DNA of 56,314 nt. It comes from Clostridia bacterium. GTDB lineage: Bacteria; Bacillota; Clostridia; Oscillospirales; Acutalibacteraceae. Made by a program: the position numbers and the translations under genes. The stretch lies in NCBI GenBank assembly GCA_017531385.1, contig JAFXLD010000095.1:1-56314 (forward strand), in the 5' to 3' direction. This document shows, in pieces, positions 33,806 through 41,376 of this stretch (its first letter is position 1; every line of letters starts with the position of its first letter). The notes under the pieces are model-generated. The model had not been told where the DNA came from. It did no database searches and saw only the letters and a list, made by a program, of their open reading frames with translations.

Positions 33806-35665
33806 TTATTTTTTCTTCTGCTTATTGTTTTTTGCTCCCAAAAGCTTCATAAACAGTCCGAGACAAGCTCCGAATATAACTACCAATGCGATTATAAACA
33901 ATACAACGCTTGTTGTATTACTCATAAGTTCTTCAAACCAGTTGCCTTCATCCGTTACAGGCAATTCTGTCGGATATTTATTACCGTCATCAGGAAGAAC
34001 AACAGTATCAGCAGGTTTTATGGTCGGTGTTCCGTTACTCATATTGAAATCAAGATTTCCGATATTAAGATTACCGAAATCCATACTCTGGGTTGAGTTA
34101 CCCGATTGACCGAAAGCATCAAGTCCGCCTACACCGCCGATGTTATCCGTATTGACGTTTGAATCATTATCCTTTGAATAACCGAAAATCTGTGAAAGAA
34201 ATGCTCCGATTCCGAGAGAATTGCCGTCAAACTTCGGCAACAGAAGTGTAGTGATGCTGAGAATTCTCTGGGGAATTTCAAAAGGTATTTTGCTGATAAT
34301 ATCGGCAAAGGATGAATCCATACCCATATCACCGAGCACTTTGTCAACAAAATCCGTAACGCTTCCGAATGCATCGGAAATCGTGCTGCCCTGAACAGCC
34401 TCTGTTTTTCCCTGGAATATGTTCAGCTTGTAAGACGATGATATTTTCGCACCCGTTTTATCCGTATATTCAACGGTTATTATTACGGGGACGTTTTCGG
34501 CATCTTTGTCAATTGCAACATCAACATAATAGTTTTCTCTGACATCTTTATCGTTGATAAAAACATTGACCTTAGTACCCTCTGACTCGCTTGTCACACC
34601 GATTGTCTGAGGATAAAGCCATATTGTGTCACGCTTGTATTTGAGCTGAACATCATATTCATAGATATCGGCGTAAAATTCACCTTCCTCAAGATTGAAG
34701 TATGTTGTGTTTTTACTCACAATATCAAATGCTGTTTCATAGGACACCGAATCTCTGACCGTGACGCCGTTTTCCTTACCTATAAGCTGCAGAAGATAAA
34801 AAGCCAGATTGTCATTTTTTACAGCATTGTCAAATCCCTTGGGATCAATTGAAACATCGTAAATCTTACACATAACAGCACAAAGATATTTATTCTTTAT
34901 CTCCTCAAATGTTGCAGTCGACGAGTCAATGGATATTCCCTGTGCCCTGATTGTCATTATGGCAATCAGCCTGTAAACTTCTTCTTCTGGTGTATCTTTT
35001 GTTACGTTATAACCTGCACTGTAAAGCATATATTTACAGGCAGCCACAACATATTCCTTAAGATCAGACATATCAGCATCTTTATCGAATCTGATAATCA
35101 TATCAATATTGACACCGAGTATCTGAGATATGTAAGCCGTGAATGCCTGATAAAGTCCCGTACCTCTTTTTACAACATAGCCTTCATCTTTTGTTATAAT
35201 TGAGAAAAATGCTCTGGCAATGATCTTTGTTTCTTCGCTTTCTTCAGACGGGTAAACTATTCCGAGGCTTTCCAGATATGAACGGATAAATTCGTCCGAA
35301 TAGCTTTTGTCCGTTGCGTTTGCAAAGCTGAGTGTAAGTTCAAGCATGTAAAGATAAATTACATTTGCCATGTTCTCATCAAGAGTATAAATTGCCTGAT
35401 AATTTGCGACTTCTTCCTTGAAAGTTTCCGCTGTGGCACTGTACGGATACTGCGCCTTTGCAACGAGTGTATTGCGCTGAGACATACCGTCAACAGATTT
35501 CATATCCTCCTTGACGATAATATCTTTCAGCCACGAAAGGTTCGGTGAATCATATGTATACTGCGTTTCTGCCATTACAAGTGCATAAGCACTCATACCG
35601 CAGGACAGGGCAGTAAACAGCATGACCACCGTCATAAAAACTGCTGTGAGTTTTTTTAATTTCAT
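33806..35665 (-). CDS. Secreted, C-terminally anchored protein of unknown function
   Basis: A 619-aa protein with a signal peptide (about 1-28), a large helical extracytoplasmic region (30-330) and a beta-rich segment (about 345-445: YDVQLKYKRDTIWLYP...SYKLNIFQG) that resembles cadherin-like or Ig-like sandwich domains. A Gly/Asn-rich linker (about 505-560) precedes a single membrane helix (581-605) and a basic tail, NNKQKKK. I do not recognise the family. The topology (large outside domain, one C-terminal anchor) and its place upstream of RR-HK-HtrA suggest an envelope protein, perhaps a sensor input or client of that system. Start: ATG at 35665 with GGAGG. It has its own consensus promoter. 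Confidence 0.8.
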   Translation of the reverse strand: MKLKKLTAVFMTVVMLFTALSCGMSAYALVMAETQYTYDSPNLSWLKDIIVKEDMKSVDGMSQRNTLVAKAQYPYSATAETFKEEVANYQAIYTLDENMANVIYLYMLELTLSFANATDKSYSDEFIRSYLESLGIVYPSEESEETKIIARAFFSIITKDEGYVVKRGTGLYQAFTAYISQILGVNIDMIIRFDKDADMSDLKEYVVAACKYMLYSAGYNVTKDTPEEEVYRLIAIMTIRAQGISIDSSTATFEEIKNKYLCAVMCKIYDVSIDPKGFDNAVKNDNLAFYLLQLIGKENGVTVRDSVSYETAFDIVSKNTTYFNLEEGEFYADIYEYDVQLKYKRDTIWLYPQTIGVTSESEGTKVNVFINDKDVRENYYVDVAIDKDAENVPVIITVEYTDKTGAKISSSYKLNIFQGKTEAVQGSTISDAFGSVTDFVDKVLGDMGMDSSFADIISKIPFEIPQRILSITTLLLPKFDGNSLGIGAFLSQIFGYSKDNDSNVNTDNIGGVGGLDAFGQSGNSTQSMDFGNLNIGNLDFNMSNGTPTIKPADTVVLPDDGNKYPTELPVTDEGNWFEELMSNTTSVVLFIIALVVIFGACLGLFMKLLGAKNNKQKKK

Positions 35666-35736
35666 TATGTTTCCTCCGAATTAAACTCTTCCCATATAAA
35701 ACTTTGTTCTGCTGATATTTATTCCTATTCATAATA

Positions 35737-35765
35737 ATAATATCTTTTTTTTAAATAGATGTCAA
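35737..35765 (-). promoter_or_regulatory. Promoter of the anchored unknown protein (and perhaps RR-HK-HtrA)
   Basis: The minus strand has consensus TTGACA (35765-35760), a 17-nt spacer and TATTAT (35742-35737). It is divergent from the cotH promoter in the same intergenic region. Confidence 0.72.
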
Positions 35766-35811
35766 GGCTTTACCATATATTTGTATAAAACTATATCATA
35801 CTGATACACTA

Positions 35812-35841
35812 TTGAAATTGTGCACCGTCATATGGTATAAT
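35812..35841 (+). promoter_or_regulatory. Promoter of the CotH-like gene
   Basis: TTGAAA (35812-35817), 18 nt, TATAAT (35836-35841) with TGG extended -10. The in-frame TTG at 35812 is therefore part of the -35 and not a start codon. Confidence 0.75.
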
Positions 35842-35862
35842 ACAAAAAAAAGGAGTGGGATC

Positions 35863-37866
35863 ATGAAAAATAAAGTTAAAATTCTTTTCTCTGCAATTAT
35901 CCTTATATTGCTCGTTACAACTCTTTTTATAACAGCTTCGGCAGCAGACAATAAGATAACAGAATTTACCGTCAATGCTCAATCAGCAGAAAACGGGCTT
36001 GATCTCGGTGCTGTTGACTGGTATAAGGGTGTCGACGGGGTTTATTACATATTCCTGCCCTCAAATGCAGACAAAAATAACCTTACCGTATGGTTCACGG
36101 CAGATGCAGATGTAATGTGCGATGAAACAAAGCTTGTAAACGGTGAAGAAACCGATGTTTTTGCAAACGGAGATTCTTTTACTCTCACCTGCGGTGCATC
36201 GGCATACAATGTGAAATTTCTGCAGGCAAACGGAGTCGGATCCGTATATGTAAACACAGATTCAGGCAACATGGATGCCGTTCATGCCGACAAAGAATAC
36301 AAAGAACCGGGCAACATCCTCATTCTTGACAAAAACGGTGACGTTCAGTATGACGGAGCGCTTGAATACATCAAGGGAAGAGGAAATTCAACCTGGACTC
36401 TTGCAAAAAAGCCTTACAACATAAAGCTTGATAAAAAAGCTGACCTGTTTGAAATGGGAAAACACAAAAGCTGGTGTCTTCTTGCAAATGCAAGTGACTG
36501 GTCAATGATCAAGAATCAGCTTTCATACGACCTTGCAAGAAAACTCGGCATTTTCACAACATCAGATACATATCATGTAAATCTTTATCTCAACGGCGAA
36601 TACGCAGGTCTTTATATGCTTACGGAAAAGGTTGATATAGGCGAAAACCGTGTTGATATCTATGACCTTGAAGGAAATACCGAAGATGTAAACGACAAGG
36701 ACCTTGACGAATATCCCCTTGCAGGTAAGCAGAATTCAAGAGAGTTCGGTTCAATAAAATATGCCGACATTCCCAACAATCCCGACGAAATCACAGGCGG
36801 ATATCTGCTTGAACTTGAAAAAATTTACCGTTATGTTAACGAAGCATCGGGATTCATTTCGGATATCGGTCAGGCTGTTGTTGTAAAAACACCCGAATAT
36901 GCAAGTAAAGCTCAGGTTGAATATATCAGCTCATACTATCAGGATTTTGAAGATGCTCTCTATTCTGCAACAGGCTACAACTCAAAGGGCAAGCATTATT
37001 CAGATTATATTGATGTGGATTCCCTTGCAAGAATGTATATCATATATGAGTTCACATCAAACTTTGACGGTTGCAGCTCCAGTTTCTATCTGTGGAAAGA
37101 TGTTGACGACAAGCTTACTGCAGGTCCTTTGTGGGACTTTGACCTGACTCTCGGTCATGTTCAGCCCAACGACCTTATCAACCATGTGCCCAATGTAGGC
37201 GATCCGAATCTGCTTTATGTGCAGACCTGCTTCATCGGTAACCATGCGGAAAACAAAAAAGCTCTGCTTGCACAGGCTTTCACTCACGATGATTTCCAGG
37301 AAAAGGTAGAACAGCTCTGGAAAGATGATTTTGAATCATACTATCCGTTTTTCTACGAAAACATTGAGCTGTTCAAAAATGAAGTCCGGTCTTCTGTTGT
37401 AATGAATTCAATAAGATGGAATACCTACGGCACAACGGATACAGCGGAAATAACCGCGCATCATGACAGACAGGTTGATGTTATCAAAAATTTTGTCAAT
37501 ATAAGACATCCTTTCCTTCAGAATGTATTTGACGATGACACTTATTTTGTAAAATACGATATCGGCAAATACGGCAAAGCACTTGTTCACGACAGGACCG
37601 TTTACAAATCAGGTGACACGGCAACTGTTCTTTCAGCTCCCGCATCGACATCAACAAGCAGAATGTTTGTATGCTGGTCAACAAATCCCGAAGGAACGGG
37701 CGACATTTATGTTGCAGGCAACGAGTTGACTGTTACTGAAAACATCACTCTTTATGCACAGTGGGAAAAGAAAGAAACCGTAAAATCCGTAGTTGAAGAA
37801 TTCTTTAGAAAATTATCAGACTTCTTCTCACCCATCATTGAATTTTTTACAAAACTCTTTAAATAA
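35863..37866 (+). CDS. Secreted CotH-kinase-family protein with InlB-type B-repeat
   Basis: A 667-aa protein with a signal peptide (about 1-29), an N-terminal beta-rich region and a CotH domain. The CotH domain begins ILILDKNGDVQYDG and includes IKGRGNSTW, KPYNIKLDKK, GKHKSWCLLANASDWSMIKN, LYLNGEYAGLYMLTEKVD and the acidic GPLWDFDLTLG site. Spore-coat CotH is an atypical protein kinase. In gut Clostridia the domain is also common in surface proteins. A B-repeat-like module lies near the C-terminus (MFVCWSTNPEGTGDIY...LYAQW), followed by an amphipathic tail FFRKLSDFFSP. Start: ATG at 35863 with AAGGAGTGG. Kinase activity is inferred from the family, and a non-sporulation surface role is equally possible. 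Confidence 0.85.
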   Translation: MKNKVKILFSAIILILLVTTLFITASAADNKITEFTVNAQSAENGLDLGAVDWYKGVDGVYYIFLPSNADKNNLTVWFTADADVMCDETKLVNGEETDVFANGDSFTLTCGASAYNVKFLQANGVGSVYVNTDSGNMDAVHADKEYKEPGNILILDKNGDVQYDGALEYIKGRGNSTWTLAKKPYNIKLDKKADLFEMGKHKSWCLLANASDWSMIKNQLSYDLARKLGIFTTSDTYHVNLYLNGEYAGLYMLTEKVDIGENRVDIYDLEGNTEDVNDKDLDEYPLAGKQNSREFGSIKYADIPNNPDEITGGYLLELEKIYRYVNEASGFISDIGQAVVVKTPEYASKAQVEYISSYYQDFEDALYSATGYNSKGKHYSDYIDVDSLARMYIIYEFTSNFDGCSSSFYLWKDVDDKLTAGPLWDFDLTLGHVQPNDLINHVPNVGDPNLLYVQTCFIGNHAENKKALLAQAFTHDDFQEKVEQLWKDDFESYYPFFYENIELFKNEVRSSVVMNSIRWNTYGTTDTAEITAHHDRQVDVIKNFVNIRHPFLQNVFDDDTYFVKYDIGKYGKALVHDRTVYKSGDTATVLSAPASTSTSRMFVCWSTNPEGTGDIYVAGNELTVTENITLYAQWEKKETVKSVVEEFFRKLSDFFSPIIEFFTKLFK

Positions 37867-37897
37867 ACAGCTTTTCAACACGAAAGGATACAGAAAT

Positions 37898-38542
37898 ATG
37901 CTCATTTCTCCATCAATTCTCGCAAGTGATTTTTCACGTCTTGCCGAAGAAGTTAAATCCATAGAAAATGCAGGTGCAGACCTCGTTCATATAGATGTTA
38001 TGGACGGAATGTTCGTGCCGAATATCACTCTCGGAGCACCTGTCATCAAGTGCCTTAAAGGAAAAACCAAACTCCCCTTTGACGTTCATCTGATGATTGA
38101 AGAGCCTGTAAGATATATTGACGATTTTGCTTCAGCCGGTGCAGATATCATCACATTCCACATCGAAGCGGCAAAAGATGTGAAAGCAACCATTGATAAA
38201 ATAAAAGAAGCAGGCTGTAAACCTGCAATTTCAATAAAACCCGCCACTCCTGCCGATGTTGTTTTTCCATATCTGGACGAACTTTACATGGTGCTTGTCA
38301 TGACAGTTGAGCCGGGCTTCGGCGGTCAGTCTTTTATGAGAGAAACCATGCCGAAAGTCAGAGCAATAAGAGATGAAGCAACCAAACGAAACATTGACCT
38401 GAAAATACAGGTGGACGGCGGAATTGACGACAAAACCGTCACCGAAGCCACCGAAAACGGTGCTGATGTTCTTGTGGCAGGCAGTTACATTTTCAAAGCA
38501 CATGACAGAAAATCAGCAATCGAAAAATTAAGAAACACATAA
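37898..38542 (+). CDS. rpe: Ribulose-phosphate 3-epimerase
   Basis: A 214-aa TIM-barrel enzyme, standard length for Rpe, which interconverts ribulose-5-phosphate and xylulose-5-phosphate. Diagnostic blocks are ISPSILASDFSRL, HIDVMDGMFVPN (metal Asp/His), PFDVHLMIEEP, MTVEPGFGGQSF and IQVDGGIDD, ending with GADVLVAGSYIF (phosphate site). Start: ATG at 37898 with GAAAGGA; the ORF extends back into the CotH gene but has no ribosome binding site there. It lies 31 bp after the CotH stop with no terminator between, so it is co-transcribed from the cotH promoter, which is odd for a central metabolic gene. Confidence 0.95.
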   Translation: MLISPSILASDFSRLAEEVKSIENAGADLVHIDVMDGMFVPNITLGAPVIKCLKGKTKLPFDVHLMIEEPVRYIDDFASAGADIITFHIEAAKDVKATIDKIKEAGCKPAISIKPATPADVVFPYLDELYMVLVMTVEPGFGGQSFMRETMPKVRAIRDEATKRNIDLKIQVDGGIDDKTVTEATENGADVLVAGSYIFKAHDRKSAIEKLRNT

Positions 38543-38548
38543 CAAGAA

Positions 38549-38581
38549 AGAGCTGTCGCAATAAGACAGCTCTGTTTTTTT
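38549..38581 (+). terminator. Terminator of the cotH-rpe operon
   Basis: AGAGCTGTC-GCAATAA-GACAGCTCT (38549-38573) followed by GTTTTTTT: a perfect 9-bp stem. The U-tract overlaps the stop of the convergent kinase gene. Confidence 0.92.
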
Positions 38582-39323
38582 ATCTGACACTGATCACCAT
38601 GTCACATTGTTCTTTTATATTCATTGCGGAAAAATATTCCCTTTCAAGGGGTATCCATTCATTGAAAAACCGTTCTGCCAAGGACGGAGTATTCCTCTGT
38701 GTTATCCGTTTTTTCTGCAGTTCAGGAGAAATATCCAGAAAAACAGAAAAATCATAATACGATGCAAGTTCGGGATGCATGGAGTATGCACCTTCGGTAA
38801 CAATCAGTTTTTTCGGCATGACCGTTACACTTTCACCTAAACTCATGGATGAACAATCAAATTTACGGTAGCTGAACGGTTCACCTATGCTTAGCGGCTG
38901 TAACACTTCCGACAAAAAACGCTCTCTGTCAACATTTCCGCCGGGCTCGGCAAAACGTTCCGGTGTCCGTTGCTCGGGACGCAGAAAAAAATCATCCATA
39001 TGAAAAACCGTGCAATCATAGATATCCGAAAGCATTCTGCCGAGGGTTGTTTTTCCGCTGCCGCTTCCGCCTTCAATTGCGACCTTTACCTGCCCTTCGG
39101 CAAGCCGTTTATCAAGCTCCGCAAAAAGTGGCAGAAAGGGTATAAATTCATTTGAAATCACACTGCAATATCCTCCGTCAAGCTGTTCGACAATCGTTTC
39201 ACTTCCGTAACAGATGTTATCATTTTCCTTGCCGATAAAAGCTGTTACGGCTTCGGGTTGCATCTGTAATCGGGGGTATTTCTGATAATGTTTGGTCAGC
39301 AACTCCCGTGTGTTTCTGATCAT
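38580..39323 (-). CDS. Uridine-kinase-like P-loop kinase
   Basis: A 247-aa kinase of the uridine kinase/phosphoribulokinase/pantothenate kinase superfamily. An N-terminal region of about 80 residues precedes the P-loop (GGSGSGKTT, 85-93). VFHMDDFFLRPEQRTPER carries the acidic catalytic/Mg site, and a lid-like segment ending RITQRN follows. The substrate is open: nucleosides, pantothenate-like compounds and sugars are all phosphorylated by relatives. Start: ATG at 39323 with AGGAGAG. It lies 13 bp after the ECF S-component, so a transport-and-trap arrangement is likely. Confidence 0.8.
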   Translation of the reverse strand: MIRNTRELLTKHYQKYPRLQMQPEAVTAFIGKENDNICYGSETIVEQLDGGYCSVISNEFIPFLPLFAELDKRLAEGQVKVAIEGGSGSGKTTLGRMLSDIYDCTVFHMDDFFLRPEQRTPERFAEPGGNVDRERFLSEVLQPLSIGEPFSYRKFDCSSMSLGESVTVMPKKLIVTEGAYSMHPELASYYDFSVFLDISPELQKKRITQRNTPSLAERFFNEWIPLEREYFSAMNIKEQCDMVISVR

Positions 39324-39336
39324 AGCACTCTCCTGT

Positions 39337-39876
39337 TCAATCTCTCAGATTTATTACTTTCGGATTATCAAGAATCATTACAAGCACCGGAATCAGAACA
39401 ATCTGAACAATGATGCCCGGAATTGCGTTGGTAATTGCGCCTGCAAGAAAAGCTGCAAAGGTAAAACTGCCACCACTTACACCCATACATACGAACATTG
39501 CGGCACCCCAGACCAATCTGCCGATAATCATTGCAGTGAGCAAAGAACAATAAATATAAGGCTTTTTACGGGGAAGTTTTCTGTGCATCAGTCCTGCAAC
39601 AAATCCGTAAGCGGCAAGCTCAAACGCCATACAGACAGCTGTCGGAAAAAGCACAGGCATACCGAGTGTAATAGAACGGAACAACGGTGCAACAAATCCC
39701 AAAACAAGTCCCCAGGGCCAGCCGCAGATAAATCCGCAAAGCAGAACAGGTATATGTAACGGGCAGAGCATTGCACCGATTTCGGGAATCTGTCCTGTCA
39801 GAAACGGCAGAACATAGGCAAGTGCAAGAAACAATGCCGCAAGAATCATTTTTAACAAACTGCTGTGATTTTTCAT
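39337..39876 (-). CDS. ECF transporter S-component (vitamin/precursor binding protein)
   Basis: A 179-aa, six-helix integral membrane protein of the size and helix pattern of ECF S-components. It starts KMILAALFLALAYVLPFLTGQ, with an AAL-A motif of the kind that contacts the ECF T-subunit. The loop CPLHIPVLLCGFICGWPWGL and following VAPLFRS resemble the pfam12822-type group. EcfA and EcfT are not here, as expected for a group II system with a shared module. No riboswitch is visible in the short leader. The substrate is unknown; the kinase downstream suggests a compound that is phosphorylated on entry. Start: ATG at 39876; the AGGAG is about 14 nt away, a weak spacing. Confidence 0.8.
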   Translation of the reverse strand: MKNHSSLLKMILAALFLALAYVLPFLTGQIPEIGAMLCPLHIPVLLCGFICGWPWGLVLGFVAPLFRSITLGMPVLFPTAVCMAFELAAYGFVAGLMHRKLPRKKPYIYCSLLTAMIIGRLVWGAAMFVCMGVSGGSFTFAAFLAGAITNAIPGIIVQIVLIPVLVMILDNPKVINLRD

Positions 39877-39915
39877 AATAAAACTTCAGTCTCCTGAATA
39901 TAAACGGTAATTATT

Positions 39916-39944
39916 ATTATAGCACAAAATACAAAAGCAATCAA
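39916..39944 (-). promoter_or_regulatory. Promoter of the ECF S-component/kinase pair
   Basis: The minus strand has TTGATT (39944-39939), a 17-nt spacer and TATAAT (39921-39916) with TGC extended -10. The leader is only about 30 nt, too short for a riboswitch. Confidence 0.72.
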
Positions 39945-39959
39945 GTGCTTTGACTATCA

Positions 39960-40262
39960 GCGTGGCAACAATGCTAATATGTAAAAATTTTTACTCCGAA
40001 TGTTCGGGAGGATAATTTTCCAGCAGGCGGATTTTTGGCAAGCCAAGGCACAAAACGCAGCAAATCCTGACGGATTTGCGAGTATTTTAACAAAGGATTG
40101 ACGAAAATCAGCCTGTAAAAAACAGGTTCGAATTATTCCTGTCACCCTACGGTTGCGCAAAACTGAGAATGACAGAAATGTCTGTTCTCGGAAAAACAAA
40201 ATAACCAAAATTACACATCCTTGTATCCGGCAATACCGTTTACAAGGAGGATTGTGTTTTTT
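39960..40262. other. Non-coding stretch with a series of stem-loops
   Basis: No convincing open frame on either strand. Perfect or near-perfect stems in order: GTAAAAATTTTTAC (39981-39994), GCAAATCC-TGAC-GGATTTGC (40060-40079), CCTGT-AAAAA-ACAGG (40112-40126), a GAGAA/ACAGA...TCTGT/TCTC hairpin (40165-40189), and TCCTTGTA...TACAAGGA (40218-40248) with an inner CGG/CCG pair. The last is followed on the plus strand by TGTGTTTTTT, so it looks like a terminator. TTGACT (39949-39954) with a weak TAATAT downstream could be a plus-strand promoter. Either a structured RNA on the plus strand or a dispersed palindromic repeat; I cannot tell which. Confidence 0.4.
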
Positions 40263-40288
40263 GGTGTGTGAACTTCCCGCTAATCGAA

Positions 40289-40417
40289 TCACATAGAGCC
40301 GAGTTGTCTTTTTATTTCTTCCTTAGTCAGAACTTCATTCCACATCCAGGAGTAAACGGGATAATATTTATTGTCAGTAATTAAAAATTTGCTGATATAA
40401 AAAATATTTCTTCTCAT
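40289..40417 (-). CDS. Small protein of 42 aa, immediately after the AraC gene
   Basis: An ATG at 40417 starts 2 nt after the AraC stop codon. The AAAGGA that forms the AraC gene's last codons serves as ribosome binding site at suitable spacing. The protein begins MRRNIFYISKFLITD, contains YYPVYSWMWNEVLTKEEIK, and ends QLGSM. It is rich in aromatic residues and has a plausible charged helix at the end. It has no match I recognise. The tight coupling to AraC supports translation. It could also be chance, as the frame is short. Confidence 0.42.
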   Translation of the reverse strand: MRRNIFYISKFLITDNKYYPVYSWMWNEVLTKEEIKRQLGSM

Positions 40418-40419
40418 TT

Positions 40420-41229
40420 CTACCCGTTTCCTTTCTTCTGCACTTTTTTAGGTGAAACACCGTACACTTCTTTGAATTTTTTTGAGAAATAATTGCTGTC
40501 CTCAAAACCGCATTTTTCTGCAATCCGGGTAATATTTTTTTCATCAGCAGTTTTCAGAAGCTGTTCGGCATACTGCAATCTCAATGAATTAAGATACTTT
40601 GAAAAGCCCAATCCCGTCTCTTTTTTGAACATTCTTGAAAAATGTTCGGGACTGACGGAAAACTTTTTTGCAAGAGCCGAAAGTGTTATATCCGATGCGA
40701 ATTTTTCTCTTATATATGCCACAGCCTGTTCAATGACTTTGTTGCCGTTATCTACTGCCAGGCAGGAATCAGCATTCCTCGCAAGAAGATAAAACAGAGA
40801 ATGTGTATGACAAGAAATAATCTCATCCGAAAGTACATCTCTCAGTCTGTACTCATTTTCAATTCTCCCTAAAATTTTTCTTACTTCATCGGTCACAAAA
40901 GGATTTCTGTAAAGATATGTTCCGAAAGATCTGCCTGAAATCAGCGATTCGGGAATATATTTATAGGAACAATTGATAAGAATTCTCGAATGATCTATAT
41001 CATCGTATTTTGTATGATGAATTATTCCGTCAGGGATTATCACGATATCACCCGACCGGACATTGTAAACCTTGTTGTCAATTATATAGGTACAGTTACC
41101 CTCAAGCATAAAATATATTTCAAACAATCCGTGATAATGAGGCCAGGAAGTGCCTGTTTCCTTGACTCTTTTGCTCATACCGTGGTGAAAATAGAATTCT
41201 TCATCGGGATCAAATTTGATAAACCCCAT
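40420..41229 (-). CDS. AraC-family transcriptional regulator with cupin domain
   Basis: A 269-aa regulator with an N-terminal AraC-type cupin (HYHGLFEIYFMLEGNCTYIID, SGDIVIIPDGIIHHTKYDD) for ligand binding. The C-terminal two-HTH DNA-binding domain is at about 165-262 (ITLSALAKKFSVSPEHFSRMFKKETG, then ITRIAEKCGFEDSNYFSKKFKEVYGVSPKK). Start: ATG at 41229 behind AAGGAGGTG. It is divergent from the phosphoesterase/sugar-transport locus starting at 41377 and is its likely regulator. A palindrome overlaps its own -10, suggesting autoregulation. Confidence 0.92.
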   Translation of the reverse strand: MGFIKFDPDEEFYFHHGMSKRVKETGTSWPHYHGLFEIYFMLEGNCTYIIDNKVYNVRSGDIVIIPDGIIHHTKYDDIDHSRILINCSYKYIPESLISGRSFGTYLYRNPFVTDEVRKILGRIENEYRLRDVLSDEIISCHTHSLFYLLARNADSCLAVDNGNKVIEQAVAYIREKFASDITLSALAKKFSVSPEHFSRMFKKETGLGFSKYLNSLRLQYAEQLLKTADEKNITRIAEKCGFEDSNYFSKKFKEVYGVSPKKVQKKGNG

Positions 41230-41251
41230 AACACACCTCCTTGTTGTTCTG

Positions 41252-41285
41252 ATCTGATAATAACATCAGATATCAAAAAAGTCAA
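41252..41285 (-). promoter_or_regulatory. araC-type gene promoter with palindromic operator
   Basis: The minus strand has TTGACT (41285-41280), 17 nt, TATTAT (41262-41257) with TGT extended -10. A perfect inverted repeat, ATCTGAT-AATAAC-ATCAGAT (41252-41271), covers the -10 and start region. Confidence 0.72.
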
Positions 41286-41376
41286 GAAAACTGCTTTAAT
41301 CAGTCAAAATATTTAAGGAAATATAATAAATTAGATGTTACTATATGATTGAGTAATTATAAAGGATTTGGTGTGT

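Noticed and set aside
39877-39915. A riboswitch ahead of the ECF S-component.
   Set aside because: The mapped promoter leaves only about 30 nt of leader, too short for a known vitamin riboswitch.
39957-40292. A 111-aa minus-strand frame in the stem-loop region.
   Set aside because: No ribosome binding site; its composition follows the hairpin sequences, and it cuts across all the stems.
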